Of a stretch of 64,000 nucleotides of DNA, positions 35,507 through 44,385 are shown in pieces (the stretch's first letter is position 1; every line of letters starts with the position of its first letter). The stretch comes from Sva-07 sp942492715 (GTDB lineage: Bacteria > Actinomycetota > Acidimicrobiia > Acidimicrobiales > Ilumatobacteraceae). The notes under the pieces are model-generated. The model saw only the letters and a list, made by a program, of their open reading frames with translations. It made no database searches and had not been told where the DNA came from. A program made the translations under genes and the position numbers. Where the stretch lies: positions 1-64,000 of the forward strand of contig CALOFW010000005.1 of NCBI GenBank assembly GCA_942492715.1, written 5' to 3'.

Positions 35507-38059
35507 TCAGACCTGGCCGTTCTGCTGGAGGAGCTCGAACTCCTCCACGGTCATCAGCACCGCCCGGGCCTTGGACCCCTCACTCGGCCCGACCACGCCG
35601 CGCTGCTCGAGCAGGTCCATGATCCGCCCAGCGCGGGCGAAGCCGACCTTGAGCTTGCGCTGCAGCATCGAGGTGGAACCGAGCTGGCTGCGAACGACGA
35701 GCTCCATCGCCTGACGCATCATCGCGGTGTCCTCGTCGTCGTCGCCGGCGGAGAACGCGTTCGCATCGGACGTGACGTCGAGATCGTCGAAGGAGGCCAT
35801 CTTCCCGGCCGCCGGGGATCCACCGGGAGCACTTCGTGGGGGCACGAGCGCCGGTTGATCGGCCGAACCGCCGCCGCCACCGGAGCCGTCGCCGCCCTCG
35901 CCGCCGGACTCGACGTCGTCGGAGTAGATCGGCTCGGGGGACTGCGCCCGCCAGTGGGAGACGACCTCGCGCACTTCCTCCTCGCTGACGAACGACCCCT
36001 GGATGCGGTTGGCGACCGAGGAATTGCCGGGCAGCAACAGCATGTCGCCCTTGCCGACGAGTTTCTCGGCGCCGGGCTGATCGAGGATCACCCGCGAGTC
36101 GGTGAGGCTCGACACGGCGAACGCCATCCGCGCAGGGATGTTCGCCTTGATCACACCGGTGATCACGTTGACCGAGGGCCGTTGCGTGGCGACGATCAGG
36201 TGGATGCCGACCGCTCGGGCCTTCTGGGCGATGCGCGTGATCGACTCCTCGACGTCGCGCGCCGCCACCATCATCAGGTCGTTCAACTCGTCGACCACCA
36301 CGACGATGTAGGGCATGTGCTCGTACTCGATCTCCGAGCCGAGCGGGGGCTGGATCTGGCCCTTGGCGAACGCCTTGTTGTAGCCGGTGATGTCGCGGTA
36401 GCCGAGCTCCGAGAGCACGTCGTAGCGCCGCTCCATCTCCTTGACCGCCCACCCGAGCGCGTTCGCAGCCTTCTTCGGGTTGGTGACCGGTTGGGTGAGC
36501 AGGTGCGGCAGGCGGGCGTACTGCCCCATCTCGACCTGCTTGGGATCGATCAGGATCAGCCGCACGTCGTCGGGGGTGGTACGCATCAGCAACGAGGTGA
36601 TGATGCAGTTGATGCCGCTCGACTTGCCGGCGCCGGTGGCACCTGCGATCAGCATGTGCGGTGTGGTGGCGAGGTCGAGGAAGACCGCTTTGCCGGCGAT
36701 GTCCTTGCCGACGGCGACCTCCAGGGGGTTGGTCGCCTTCGCTGCCTCGGGCGACGTGAGCAGGTCGCCGAGCGCGACGAGCTGGCGCTGGTGGTTCGGC
36801 ACCTCGACACCGATCGCCGAGCGACCGGGGATCGGAGCGAGGATGCGAACGTCGACGGCCGCCATCGCGTACGCGATGTCCTTCTGGAGGCTCGTGACAC
36901 GAGCGACCTTGACGCCGGGGCCGAGTTCGAGTTCGTACCGCGTGACCGTGGGCCCGACGGTCATCCCGAGCAACGTGGTGTCGACCCCGTGCGAAGCCAG
37001 CGACTCCTGGAGCATCTGGCCGCGGGCCTCGACGGCCTTGCGGTCGACCCGCTGCTCGCCGGGGCGGTCGAGGAAGGTCATCGGCGGCAGGACCCACTCG
37101 CCGACCGCCGTCCCGTCGGCGCTGACCACGCCCGTCGGCCGGCTCCCGGTCGACATCTTCGGCTTGGAGGCTCGGCGCCGCTTCGGCGCCGGTGCATCGC
37201 CGCCCAGTTCGTCGCCCTCGGCGGCGAAGTCGTACAGCGCCGCGCCCGACACGCCGCTGGCCTCCCCGGCCATGTCCGTGAGTTCGGATGGAGATCCTCC
37301 GTCGAACCCGTCGCGATCGCTGCTGAGTGTGGAGATGTTGCTGATGCCCGATCGTGCGGCGCGGTGGAGCGGCCCTCCGATGGCGGCGAGGAAACCTCCG
37401 GTGTTCTGCGCGAACGTGCGGATCGAGGTGCGGGTGACGAGCAGGGCACCACCCAGGAGCGTGAGGGTGAGCAGCACGGCTGCGCCGGCCGTGGCGAGCA
37501 GGGCTTCGAGCGGGGAGCCGACGAGCGCGCCGACGTAGCCGCCGGCGTCGATGACCTCGTCGGCGCCATCGGAGACGGAATCCGGGCCCAGGAACACCTG
37601 GAGCAGGCCGAGCGCCGACAACGACACGATCGACCAGCCGATCGCGAGCTGCAACGGATTCGACGAGCGTCCCCGACGGACGAACGACACCCCGACAGCG
37701 ACGAGCACCAGCGGGAACGCGTACCGACCGAGCCCGATCAACCAGCCGGCGAGCGTCTCGATCCCCCGCCCCAACGGCCCGGCGAGATCGAGATAGACCG
37801 CCAACCCCAGCACGATCGCGGCGCCGATCAGCCCGAGCCCGATGAACTCGTGTTCGCGTCCACCCATCGCATGGCTCAGACCGGACTGCGGCGCGGCGAC
37901 CTCACCCTCGGGCGGTGTTGCGTCGCGCACGCTCCCGGACGCCTTCGACCTTCCCGACGACGACTTCGACGTGCTCTTGGCACGGGTCGTGGACTTGGAC
38001 GAGGACGCCCGCGTCTGCTTCGACGCCGAACGCTTCTTTGACGGACCCCAGGTGGACAT
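35507..38059 (-). CDS. ftsK: FtsK/SpoIIIE DNA translocase
   Basis: 850 residues from MSTWGPSKK. A Lys/Ser-rich N-terminus precedes four transmembrane segments (IGLGLIGAAIVLGLAVYLDL, YAFPLVLVAVGVSFV, IVSLSALGLLQVFLG, ATAGAAVLLTLTLLGGALL). The RecA-like motor has Walker A GATGAGKSS and Walker B YIVVVVDELNDLMM. The C-terminal gamma winged helix (LQRKLKVGFARAGRIMDLLE) reads polar KOPS-like DNA. It pumps chromosome ends through the septum at division. It belongs to the ftsK-after-RNase J order typical of actinobacteria. Confidence 0.96.
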   Translation of the reverse strand: MSTWGPSKKRSASKQTRASSSKSTTRAKSTSKSSSGRSKASGSVRDATPPEGEVAAPQSGLSHAMGGREHEFIGLGLIGAAIVLGLAVYLDLAGPLGRGIETLAGWLIGLGRYAFPLVLVAVGVSFVRRGRSSNPLQLAIGWSIVSLSALGLLQVFLGPDSVSDGADEVIDAGGYVGALVGSPLEALLATAGAAVLLTLTLLGGALLVTRTSIRTFAQNTGGFLAAIGGPLHRAARSGISNISTLSSDRDGFDGGSPSELTDMAGEASGVSGAALYDFAAEGDELGGDAPAPKRRRASKPKMSTGSRPTGVVSADGTAVGEWVLPPMTFLDRPGEQRVDRKAVEARGQMLQESLASHGVDTTLLGMTVGPTVTRYELELGPGVKVARVTSLQKDIAYAMAAVDVRILAPIPGRSAIGVEVPNHQRQLVALGDLLTSPEAAKATNPLEVAVGKDIAGKAVFLDLATTPHMLIAGATGAGKSSGINCIITSLLMRTTPDDVRLILIDPKQVEMGQYARLPHLLTQPVTNPKKAANALGWAVKEMERRYDVLSELGYRDITGYNKAFAKGQIQPPLGSEIEYEHMPYIVVVVDELNDLMMVAARDVEESITRIAQKARAVGIHLIVATQRPSVNVITGVIKANIPARMAFAVSSLTDSRVILDQPGAEKLVGKGDMLLLPGNSSVANRIQGSFVSEEEVREVVSHWRAQSPEPIYSDDVESGGEGGDGSGGGGGSADQPALVPPRSAPGGSPAAGKMASFDDLDVTSDANAFSAGDDDEDTAMMRQAMELVVRSQLGSTSMLQRKLKVGFARAGRIMDLLEQRGVVGPSEGSKARAVLMTVEEFELLQQNGQV

Positions 38060-38120
38060 GACCTGCTCCACGGTACTCGGAGGGTGTCACCACCGTCCGC
38101 GACCCCTCGGCCAGCGCTTG

Positions 38121-38161
38121 TCGTGCACTCGTGCGGGGACTGTTCCCGCACGAGTGCACGA
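38121..38161 (-). terminator. 17-bp perfect hairpin between cyclase-ATPase gene and ftsK
   Basis: TCGTGCACTCGTGCGGG pairs perfectly with its reverse complement across a 7-base loop. It begins 16 bases after the stop of the cyclase-ATPase gene (reading the minus strand) and lies about 60 bases upstream of ftsK. Best read as the terminator of the upstream gene; no long T-run follows. Confidence 0.7.
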
Positions 38162-38176
38162 GCACGCGGGACGGGG

Positions 38177-40783
38177 TCAGTCGTCGAGGGCGATGAGGCG
38201 CTGGAGGAGCTCGGGGTACGAGAACACCTCTGCATCGGGGTCCTCGACCAGCCCGATCAGGTCGAGTTCGCTGCGATACGACGGGCTCTGCATCAGATGA
38301 CCGAAGGCACCGGTCACGTCCCCGGCACGACCGCTGGCCAGGAACGACTGGGCCAAGGAGAGATGCCCCTGCGTCGACAATGCCGCCGCAACCGCCGAAC
38401 TGGCTCGAAACGACATCGCCGGTGTCCCGTACTCGACGAATCGGCGCCACGCCTCGGCCAGCTCGACCGACATGACCTGCGCACCGGTCACGACTCGGGC
38501 AGCAATGCCGTGGAAGTCCATCAGCAAGACGATGCCGCTCACATCGTTACCGGTCGCTGTCACCCTGAGCCGTCGCGCACGCCGAAGCGCCTCGGTGGCG
38601 AGCTGCCACTCGTGATGCACCCGATGGAGCTGTGCCTGCATCTCGATTGCCGCCGCTCGATACAAGTCGCTGCCGAGCGCGGCGCCACCTTTCTCCAGCA
38701 CCGAGACGACCTCGTCGAGCAGATCGGGTCGATCGTTGAAGGCGAACGCCCGACCGGCGCCGACCTGAGCGAGAAAGTTGGTGATCGGACGGGCGTTGCG
38801 GTAGCGGCGGGCGTGTTCCGCCAACAGCTCCAACTGCCGATCGGAGAGCCTGCGATCGTCCATCAACGTGATCGCGAGGGAGTACGAGTCACGACCGTCG
38901 GCGGGCCGCTGTGAATCGAGCGCTGCCCACTCTCGTTCGAAACCCGTGAATCGGGCGCCTGCGTGCACTCGCGGAACCCCGAGTTCGAGCAGCATCGGTG
39001 ATTCCGGGTCGTCGGCCATGAGCTCACCTGCCAGCCGATCGGCGAGTTCCATGTGCGCCCGGTTGTCAGGGAACCAATATCCGGACAGCAACGAGATCGC
39101 GGCCTCCCAATTCCGCTGGTCGAGGAATCGGTCGAATGCAGTGACGGCGTCGGGGAGCAGCTCGGAGATCCGGGCGAACATGGCGGCCTCGTCGGGGCCG
39201 ATCGCACGCAGCTGGAGGTCGTCGAGCCGGTTCCTGGTCACGGCAGCATGACGGTCGCGGACCTCGTCGATGCGGCCCGCCTGGTGGAGGTGCTCGCGCC
39301 CGTAGGCGCGCATCGTCTCGAGCATGCGGTAGCGAGCACCGCCGTCGACGCCGGCTCCCACGTCGAGCAGCGACCGGTCGACCAGTCGCGTGACGATGTC
39401 GGCGACCTCGAACCGCGGCAGCTCGCCCGATCCGACGATCGCCGCCGCGCCGTCGAGGTCGAATCCCGACGGGAACACCGACAGCTCGTCGAACGCCGCT
39501 CGATCGACCTCGTCGCACAGCTCGTACGACCAGTCGAGCGTGGCCCGCATCGTCTGGTGCCGTTCGGCCCGCGAGCGGCGGCTACCGGTGAGCAGGCGGA
39601 ACCGTTCGTCGAGGCCGGCCAACAGGTCGACCGGCGTCATCGACCTCGCTCGCGCAGCCGCCAACTCGATCGCCAACGGCAGCCCGTCGAGCCGGCGCAC
39701 CAACTCGACGACCGCCTCCATCTGCCGCTCGCCGAAATCGAGCGCGGGCGCCTCGGCGCGCGCCCGGGTGAGGAACAGCTCGACGGCGTCGTCGGCGGCC
39801 AGCGCACCGACGGGCACGACCTGTTCGTCGGCCACCATCAGGGGTTCCCGGCTGGTGGCGATCACCCGCACGCCGGGACAGTCGGCGGCGAGGCGCTCGA
39901 CCACCTCGGCGACGTCGTCGAGGAGGTGTTCACAGTTGTCGACGATCGCCACCATCGTCCGATCGCCGATGCGACGGATGAGGTCGTCGACGAGGTCGCC
40001 CCGCTCGGCCGGCTCGATGCCGAGTCCCACCGCCACCGCGAATCCGACACCGTCGCCGGCGCCGACCTGGCCGAGGTCGACGAACCACGCCCCGCGATCG
40101 GTGCGAGCGCCCAGCCGACGACCGACCTCGAGGGCCAGCCGGGTCTTCCCGGTGCCACCCACACCGAACAGCGTCACGATCCGTGACTGCCCGACCACAT
40201 CGACAACTCGGGCGATCTCGGCATCTCGGCCGATGAACTCGCCGGCAGAACGCGGCAGGTTGCCCGCCACAGCAGGCCGCGCTCGCAGCGCTGGATGGTC
40301 GCCGCTGCCGACCTGGAACAGCCGCTCGGCGCCGTCGAGCCCCTTGAGTTCGTACGTGCCGAGATCGACGAGGTCGACATCGGGCACGAGCGACCGGGTG
40401 GTCTCCGACACCAGCACCTGGCCACCGTGACCGGCGTCCATCACTCTGGCCGCGCGGTTGAGCGTGGTGCCGAAGTAGTCGCCGTCGCGGAGTTCGGCGT
40501 CGCCGGTGTGCAGCCCCATGCGGACCGGAAGGCCGAGGGCCTCCTGGGCGGCCAGGGCAGCGGCGACCGCCCGTCGCGGCGAGGCGAACGCCGCGATCAC
40601 ACCGTCACCGGTGTGTTTGAACTGCACGCCGTCATGTGCAGCGATCGTCTCGGCCAACACCCGGTCGTGCTCACGCATCGCAACCGCCATTGCCGTCTCG
40701 TCGTCACGCCAGCGCTGCGTCGATCCCTCGACGTCGGTGAACAGGAAGGTCACGATCCCCGTCGGCCACTCGGGTTGTGTCAC
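38177..40783 (-). CDS. adenylate/guanylate cyclase domain fused to an AAA/NB-ARC-type ATPase regulator
   Basis: 868 residues. The class III cyclase domain opens with VTFLFTDVEGSTQRW (metal-binding Asp17), then FKHTGDGVIAAFASPRRAV and TLNRAARV. A P-loop ATPase domain follows (VTLFGVGGTGKTRLALEVG, VAIVDNCEHLLDD, LPLAIELAAARARSM), then a helical TPR-like C-terminus. There is no obvious LuxR helix-turn-helix at the end. This fusion is common in actinobacteria and is thought to couple ligand sensing to cyclic nucleotide output. Its stop is followed by a strong hairpin. Confidence 0.88.
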   Translation of the reverse strand: MTQPEWPTGIVTFLFTDVEGSTQRWRDDETAMAVAMREHDRVLAETIAAHDGVQFKHTGDGVIAAFASPRRAVAAALAAQEALGLPVRMGLHTGDAELRDGDYFGTTLNRAARVMDAGHGGQVLVSETTRSLVPDVDLVDLGTYELKGLDGAERLFQVGSGDHPALRARPAVAGNLPRSAGEFIGRDAEIARVVDVVGQSRIVTLFGVGGTGKTRLALEVGRRLGARTDRGAWFVDLGQVGAGDGVGFAVAVGLGIEPAERGDLVDDLIRRIGDRTMVAIVDNCEHLLDDVAEVVERLAADCPGVRVIATSREPLMVADEQVVPVGALAADDAVELFLTRARAEAPALDFGERQMEAVVELVRRLDGLPLAIELAAARARSMTPVDLLAGLDERFRLLTGSRRSRAERHQTMRATLDWSYELCDEVDRAAFDELSVFPSGFDLDGAAAIVGSGELPRFEVADIVTRLVDRSLLDVGAGVDGGARYRMLETMRAYGREHLHQAGRIDEVRDRHAAVTRNRLDDLQLRAIGPDEAAMFARISELLPDAVTAFDRFLDQRNWEAAISLLSGYWFPDNRAHMELADRLAGELMADDPESPMLLELGVPRVHAGARFTGFEREWAALDSQRPADGRDSYSLAITLMDDRRLSDRQLELLAEHARRYRNARPITNFLAQVGAGRAFAFNDRPDLLDEVVSVLEKGGAALGSDLYRAAAIEMQAQLHRVHHEWQLATEALRRARRLRVTATGNDVSGIVLLMDFHGIAARVVTGAQVMSVELAEAWRRFVEYGTPAMSFRASSAVAAALSTQGHLSLAQSFLASGRAGDVTGAFGHLMQSPSYRSELDLIGLVEDPDAEVFSYPELLQRLIALDD

Positions 40784-40813
40784 TCGACGAACCTACATCC
40801 GACCCGCTCCCTG

Positions 40814-41845
40814 TCAGGGAACCAGGACGAGTTTGCCGATGAAGTCGCCGACGACGAACCGCTCCTGCGCCGCTGCGATGTCCACCAGCGCGTAGGTCTC
40901 GGCCACGAGCGGTTCGATCCCGCCGTTCACTGCGATCTCGGCGAGCCGGCCGAAGACCGCCGGAGTGTGCATCGTGGAGCCGATCAGCGTTCGCTGCTGC
41001 AGGTACAGGCGCCGGAGATCGAGCGACACGACCGGCCCACCGATCGCCCCTGCGGTCACCAGCCGCCCGCCATCGCGCAGCCGGTCGAGCACTGCACCGA
41101 ACTCGTCACCGCCGACGACGTCGACCACCACGTCGACCGCCTGCAGCAGGGCCACGTCGTCGACACCGCGGACCGACACCTCGGCGACGTCGAGCGAGGC
41201 GATCAGTTCGCGATGCGGTGCGCTCGTTCTCGCGACGACTTCGCACCCGCGATCGAGCAGCAACTGGACGACGGCCATGCCGACACCGCCGGACGCGCCC
41301 GTCACGAGGGCGCGCTCCCCGGGCTCGACCCGGGCGCGGGTCAGCATCCCCAGCGCGGTGCCGTACGCGGTCGGAAGACACGCCAACTGCGCGTCGGTCA
41401 GCGGTGATGCCGTGACGTCGTGGAGCTGATCGACCGAGCACACGTGGTACTCGGCGAACCCGCCGTCGACCTCGCTGCCGACGATGTCGACGGGCAGATC
41501 GTGCTCGTAGCGGGCGGCCGGATCGACGATCACCCGAGTACCGATCCATGCGGCATCGACCCCGGCACCGACGGCACGCACCTCGCCGGCGACGTCGATG
41601 CCCTGGATCCTGGGGAAGTCGAGCGGCACGCCCTTCCATCCGACGACCGCGTCCGGGTCCGCTGCGGTCCCGTACGCGCCCTCGCGTGACCAGATGTCGG
41701 TGTTGTTGAGCGCCGCCGCCGTCACCCGGACCAGGCCTTGCCCTGGCCCCGGGGTCGGGCGTGGCCAGTCCGGTCGCACCTGGATGCGATGCGGTCCGCC
41801 GTGACCGAACGTCACCGCGGCGGTCATCGTGGTCGGCGATTCCAT
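40814..41845 (-). CDS. zinc-binding-type (medium-chain) alcohol dehydrogenase/quinone reductase family
   Basis: 343 residues. N-terminal GroES-like domain (GQGLVRVTAAALNNTDIW, IQGIDVAGEVRAVGAGVD) and Rossmann domain with the NADPH motif VTGASGGVGMAVVQLLLDRG. Catalytic-zinc Cys/His ligands are not evident (NNTDIWS instead of C-x-x-D), so it is more likely a quinone oxidoreductase-type enzyme or a Zn-independent member. The start is either MESPTTM or the Met six codons later. It is divergent from the methyltransferase. Confidence 0.87.
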   Translation of the reverse strand: MESPTTMTAAVTFGHGGPHRIQVRPDWPRPTPGPGQGLVRVTAAALNNTDIWSREGAYGTAADPDAVVGWKGVPLDFPRIQGIDVAGEVRAVGAGVDAAWIGTRVIVDPAARYEHDLPVDIVGSEVDGGFAEYHVCSVDQLHDVTASPLTDAQLACLPTAYGTALGMLTRARVEPGERALVTGASGGVGMAVVQLLLDRGCEVVARTSAPHRELIASLDVAEVSVRGVDDVALLQAVDVVVDVVGGDEFGAVLDRLRDGGRLVTAGAIGGPVVSLDLRRLYLQQRTLIGSTMHTPAVFGRLAEIAVNGGIEPLVAETYALVDIAAAQERFVVGDFIGKLVLVP

Positions 41846-41911
41846 CCCTGCACCCTGCCAGAAGCGGCGGCGAACACCCGGCGTCGTCGCGTGGAGTGGC
41901 ACCATGGCCCG

Positions 41912-42538
41912 GTGGAGCCCGAGGAGCATCCGACCGTCGACGATGACCCGTGGGCCGACCACGCGCCCGGCTGGGACGACGACCCCGCTGCTCGCGCCTA
42001 CTCTGCTGCGGCGTACCGCTCGCTGATCGACCTGCTGTCCGAGCACGGCCGTTCGGTCGGCGGGATGACCGTCTGCGACTTCGGATGCGGGACCGGGCTG
42101 CTCACCGAGCAGCTGGTCGACGAGGCCGAGTCGATCGATGCCGTCGACGCTTCGCCGGCGATGCTCGAGGTCCTCACCGCCAAGATCGCCGACCGCGGAT
42201 GGACCAACGTGCGGACCGCCACCGACATCCCGAGCGGGAGCGACACCCACGACCTCGTCGTCTGCTCGTCGGTGTGCAGCTTCCTCGACGACTACCCGGG
42301 CACCGTGCGGCGCCTGGCCGAGCTGCTCCGGCCGGGCGGTGTCTTCGTGCAGTGGGATTGGGAGCGCGACGGGGACACCGACGGCGACGGCCTGAGCCGC
42401 AGTGAGATCTTCGATGCACTGACCGCTGCGGGCTTCTCGGGAGTCCACGTCGCCACGGCGTTCGAGGTTCCGTTCGAGGGCGAGGTGATGCGCCCGCTGA
42501 TCGGTGTCGGTCGCAGGCCACTCCCCGACCGGCCCTGA
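41912..42538 (+). CDS. class I SAM-dependent methyltransferase
   Basis: About 208 residues with a GTG start (VEPEEHPTVDDD). Motif I is VCDFGCGTGLLTEQL, the motif II Asp is in DAVDASPAML, and a post-II segment reads LVVCSSVCSFLDDYPGTV then LLRPGGVFVQWDW. The acceptor is unknown. It is transcribed away from the dehydrogenase and 70 bases ahead of the DUF222/HNH gene. Confidence 0.82.
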   Translation: MEPEEHPTVDDDPWADHAPGWDDDPAARAYSAAAYRSLIDLLSEHGRSVGGMTVCDFGCGTGLLTEQLVDEAESIDAVDASPAMLEVLTAKIADRGWTNVRTATDIPSGSDTHDLVVCSSVCSFLDDYPGTVRRLAELLRPGGVFVQWDWERDGDTDGDGLSRSEIFDALTAAGFSGVHVATAFEVPFEGEVMRPLIGVGRRPLPDRP

Positions 42539-42608
42539 CCACGCTCCGGGATGCGGGTCCCGCCGCCGCTCCGACAACTCTGACACACCCCCTCGTCATG
42601 ATGGTTGC

Positions 42609-43838
42609 ATGGAGTCGACCGCAGTCGCCGAGCGAGTGGAACGCATCGCCGAAGCGTGCGCCGACGACGCTGCCGATGCCACGACGATCGAAGCGGCACT
42701 GATCGCCGCACGCGAAGCAACCGCGTGGATCGATGCGCACCAGGCCGTGCTGGTCGCGAAACTCGAGGCGACCGCGAGCTTTCCGGAAGCGGTGATCGCA
42801 TCGGCGGCCAAGACGTCGATCGCTGCCGCGGGGAGGTGCCGCGACCGTGCGGCGACACTGGCAGCCGTCCCCAACCTCGCGGCGGCGCTGGCCGACGGCG
42901 CGATCACCGCGCAGCACATCGATGCGATCACGCGAGGTTCCAGACAGTTGCCCGACGATCGGCGTGACGACCTCTTCGATCGCGTGGAGTCGCTCGCTGC
43001 GGTCGCCGAGGCGGGCACGATCGACCAGTTCCGCAGGCGCGTCGATCTCGAGGTGCGGCGACTCCAGTCGAACGACGGCGTCGATCGCCTCGAACGGCAG
43101 CGTCGCAACACCCGGCTGTCGACATGGGTCGACCACGACGGCATGTGGAACATGCACGGTCGCTTCGACCCCGTCACCGGTGTGCGAGCCGCATCGAAGC
43201 TCGAACATGCGGTCGAGACGTTGTTCGCCGAGCAGACCCCTGACGGCTGCCCGACCGACCCGGTCGAGAAGCAGAGGTTCCTCGCCGCCCGTGCCCTGAT
43301 CGGACTGCTCGACTCGAGCGGCGGTGTTCCACGGCCCGGGCGCCCCGAGTTCGTCGTGGTCGTCGACGCCGATGCCGAGCCGGCTGCCGACGATCGACCC
43401 GGCCCGGTCGCAGAGTGGTCGATTCCCGTCGAGATCCCCGCTTGCGTGCTCGCCGAGCTGGCCGGGACCGCCGACGTCCGTGCCGTCGTCGTTCGCAACG
43501 GTGTCGTCCTCCACGCTCCGGGCGAACTCGACCTCGGCCGCACCACCCGCCTCGCGAACCGCGCCCAACGGCGGGCGCTGCGCAGTCTCCACCGATGCTG
43601 TGCCATCCCGGGATGCGACGTGCGCTTCGACCGCTGCGCGCTCCACCACGTGATCTGGTGGCGACACGGCGGCCGGACCGATCTGGCGAACCTGATCCCG
43701 GTGTGCTCCCGTCACCACACCCGGATCCACCACGACGGGTGGGTGGTCGAACTCGGACCGAACCGCGAGCTCACTCTCCGTCTCCCCGACGGCACGGTCA
43801 GGGCAACCGGACCACCCGGCCGGCGCAGCGCCGCCTGA
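42609..43838 (+). CDS. DUF222 and HNH endonuclease domain protein (13E12-type)
   Basis: 409 residues. An N-terminal helical DUF222 region (AREATAWIDAHQAVLVAKLE, NLAAALADGAITAQHIDAI) is followed by a C-terminal HNH domain: CAIPGCDVRFDRCALHHVIWW, then GGRTDLANLIPVCSRHHTRIH, with paired Cys for zinc and the His-Asn-His catalytic set. Such proteins occur as multicopy families in actinobacteria (the 13E12 repeat family of mycobacteria). They may be mobile-element-related nucleases, but their role is not established. Complete and apparently intact. Confidence 0.9.
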   Translation: MESTAVAERVERIAEACADDAADATTIEAALIAAREATAWIDAHQAVLVAKLEATASFPEAVIASAAKTSIAAAGRCRDRAATLAAVPNLAAALADGAITAQHIDAITRGSRQLPDDRRDDLFDRVESLAAVAEAGTIDQFRRRVDLEVRRLQSNDGVDRLERQRRNTRLSTWVDHDGMWNMHGRFDPVTGVRAASKLEHAVETLFAEQTPDGCPTDPVEKQRFLAARALIGLLDSSGGVPRPGRPEFVVVVDADAEPAADDRPGPVAEWSIPVEIPACVLAELAGTADVRAVVVRNGVVLHAPGELDLGRTTRLANRAQRRALRSLHRCCAIPGCDVRFDRCALHHVIWWRHGGRTDLANLIPVCSRHHTRIHHDGWVVELGPNRELTLRLPDGTVRATGPPGRRSAA

Positions 43839-43863
43839 ACCCGACCGATGGCCCGATCCCCCG

Positions 43864-44382
43864 TCAGACGGGATCTACGGCGAGGACGGACCCGTCGCGG
43901 GCGACCGTGATCTCGACCACGCCGCCTTCCGGTGAGCGGGCGGTCACGACGTAGCGGACCGCGGCCCCCTCGCCGCCCTCGATGCTCAGGGCCTCGATGG
44001 TCGCCTCGGGCAGTTCGTCGAGGATCGTCGCGAGGATGGTGTCGTCGACGTCGGCCGCTTCCGCGGTGAACGTGAAACCGGATGCTCCGGAGAGCTTCGG
44101 TGCCGGGGGCTCGAGCTGACCGTCGCGGTACACGTACGGGATCGCTGCCGTCGCGTTCTCGACGGCCACGAACACGTTGGTGAACTGTGGACCCGCGGTG
44201 ACCTCGAAGTACTCCTGCCCTGGCCCGCGCTCGGCCTCGACGGCGGCGACGGCCGCCGAGATGTCGGCGACGAAACCGGTGTCGGGCTGCCCTTGGTCGT
44301 CACCGCCGCAGCCGCTGACCGACGCGACGACTGCGACGACCCCGATCGAGACCAGCCGACGCCAGGTGCCAGGCCTCCGCAA
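43864..44382 (-). CDS. predicted lipoprotein of unknown function
   Basis: 172 residues. The signal peptide RLVSIGVVAVVASVSGC ends in a lipobox Cys, predicting a lipid-anchored extracytoplasmic protein. The mature part has FVADISAAVAAVEAERGPGQ and a C-terminal strand-rich region (AVRYVVTARSPEGGVVEIT). It starts three bases after the RNase J stop and is probably cotranscribed with it. No family recognised. Confidence 0.6.
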   Translation of the reverse strand: MRRPGTWRRLVSIGVVAVVASVSGCGGDDQGQPDTGFVADISAAVAAVEAERGPGQEYFEVTAGPQFTNVFVAVENATAAIPYVYRDGQLEPPAPKLSGASGFTFTAEAADVDDTILATILDELPEATIEALSIEGGEGAAVRYVVTARSPEGGVVEITVARDGSVLAVDPV

Positions 44383-44385
44383 GCG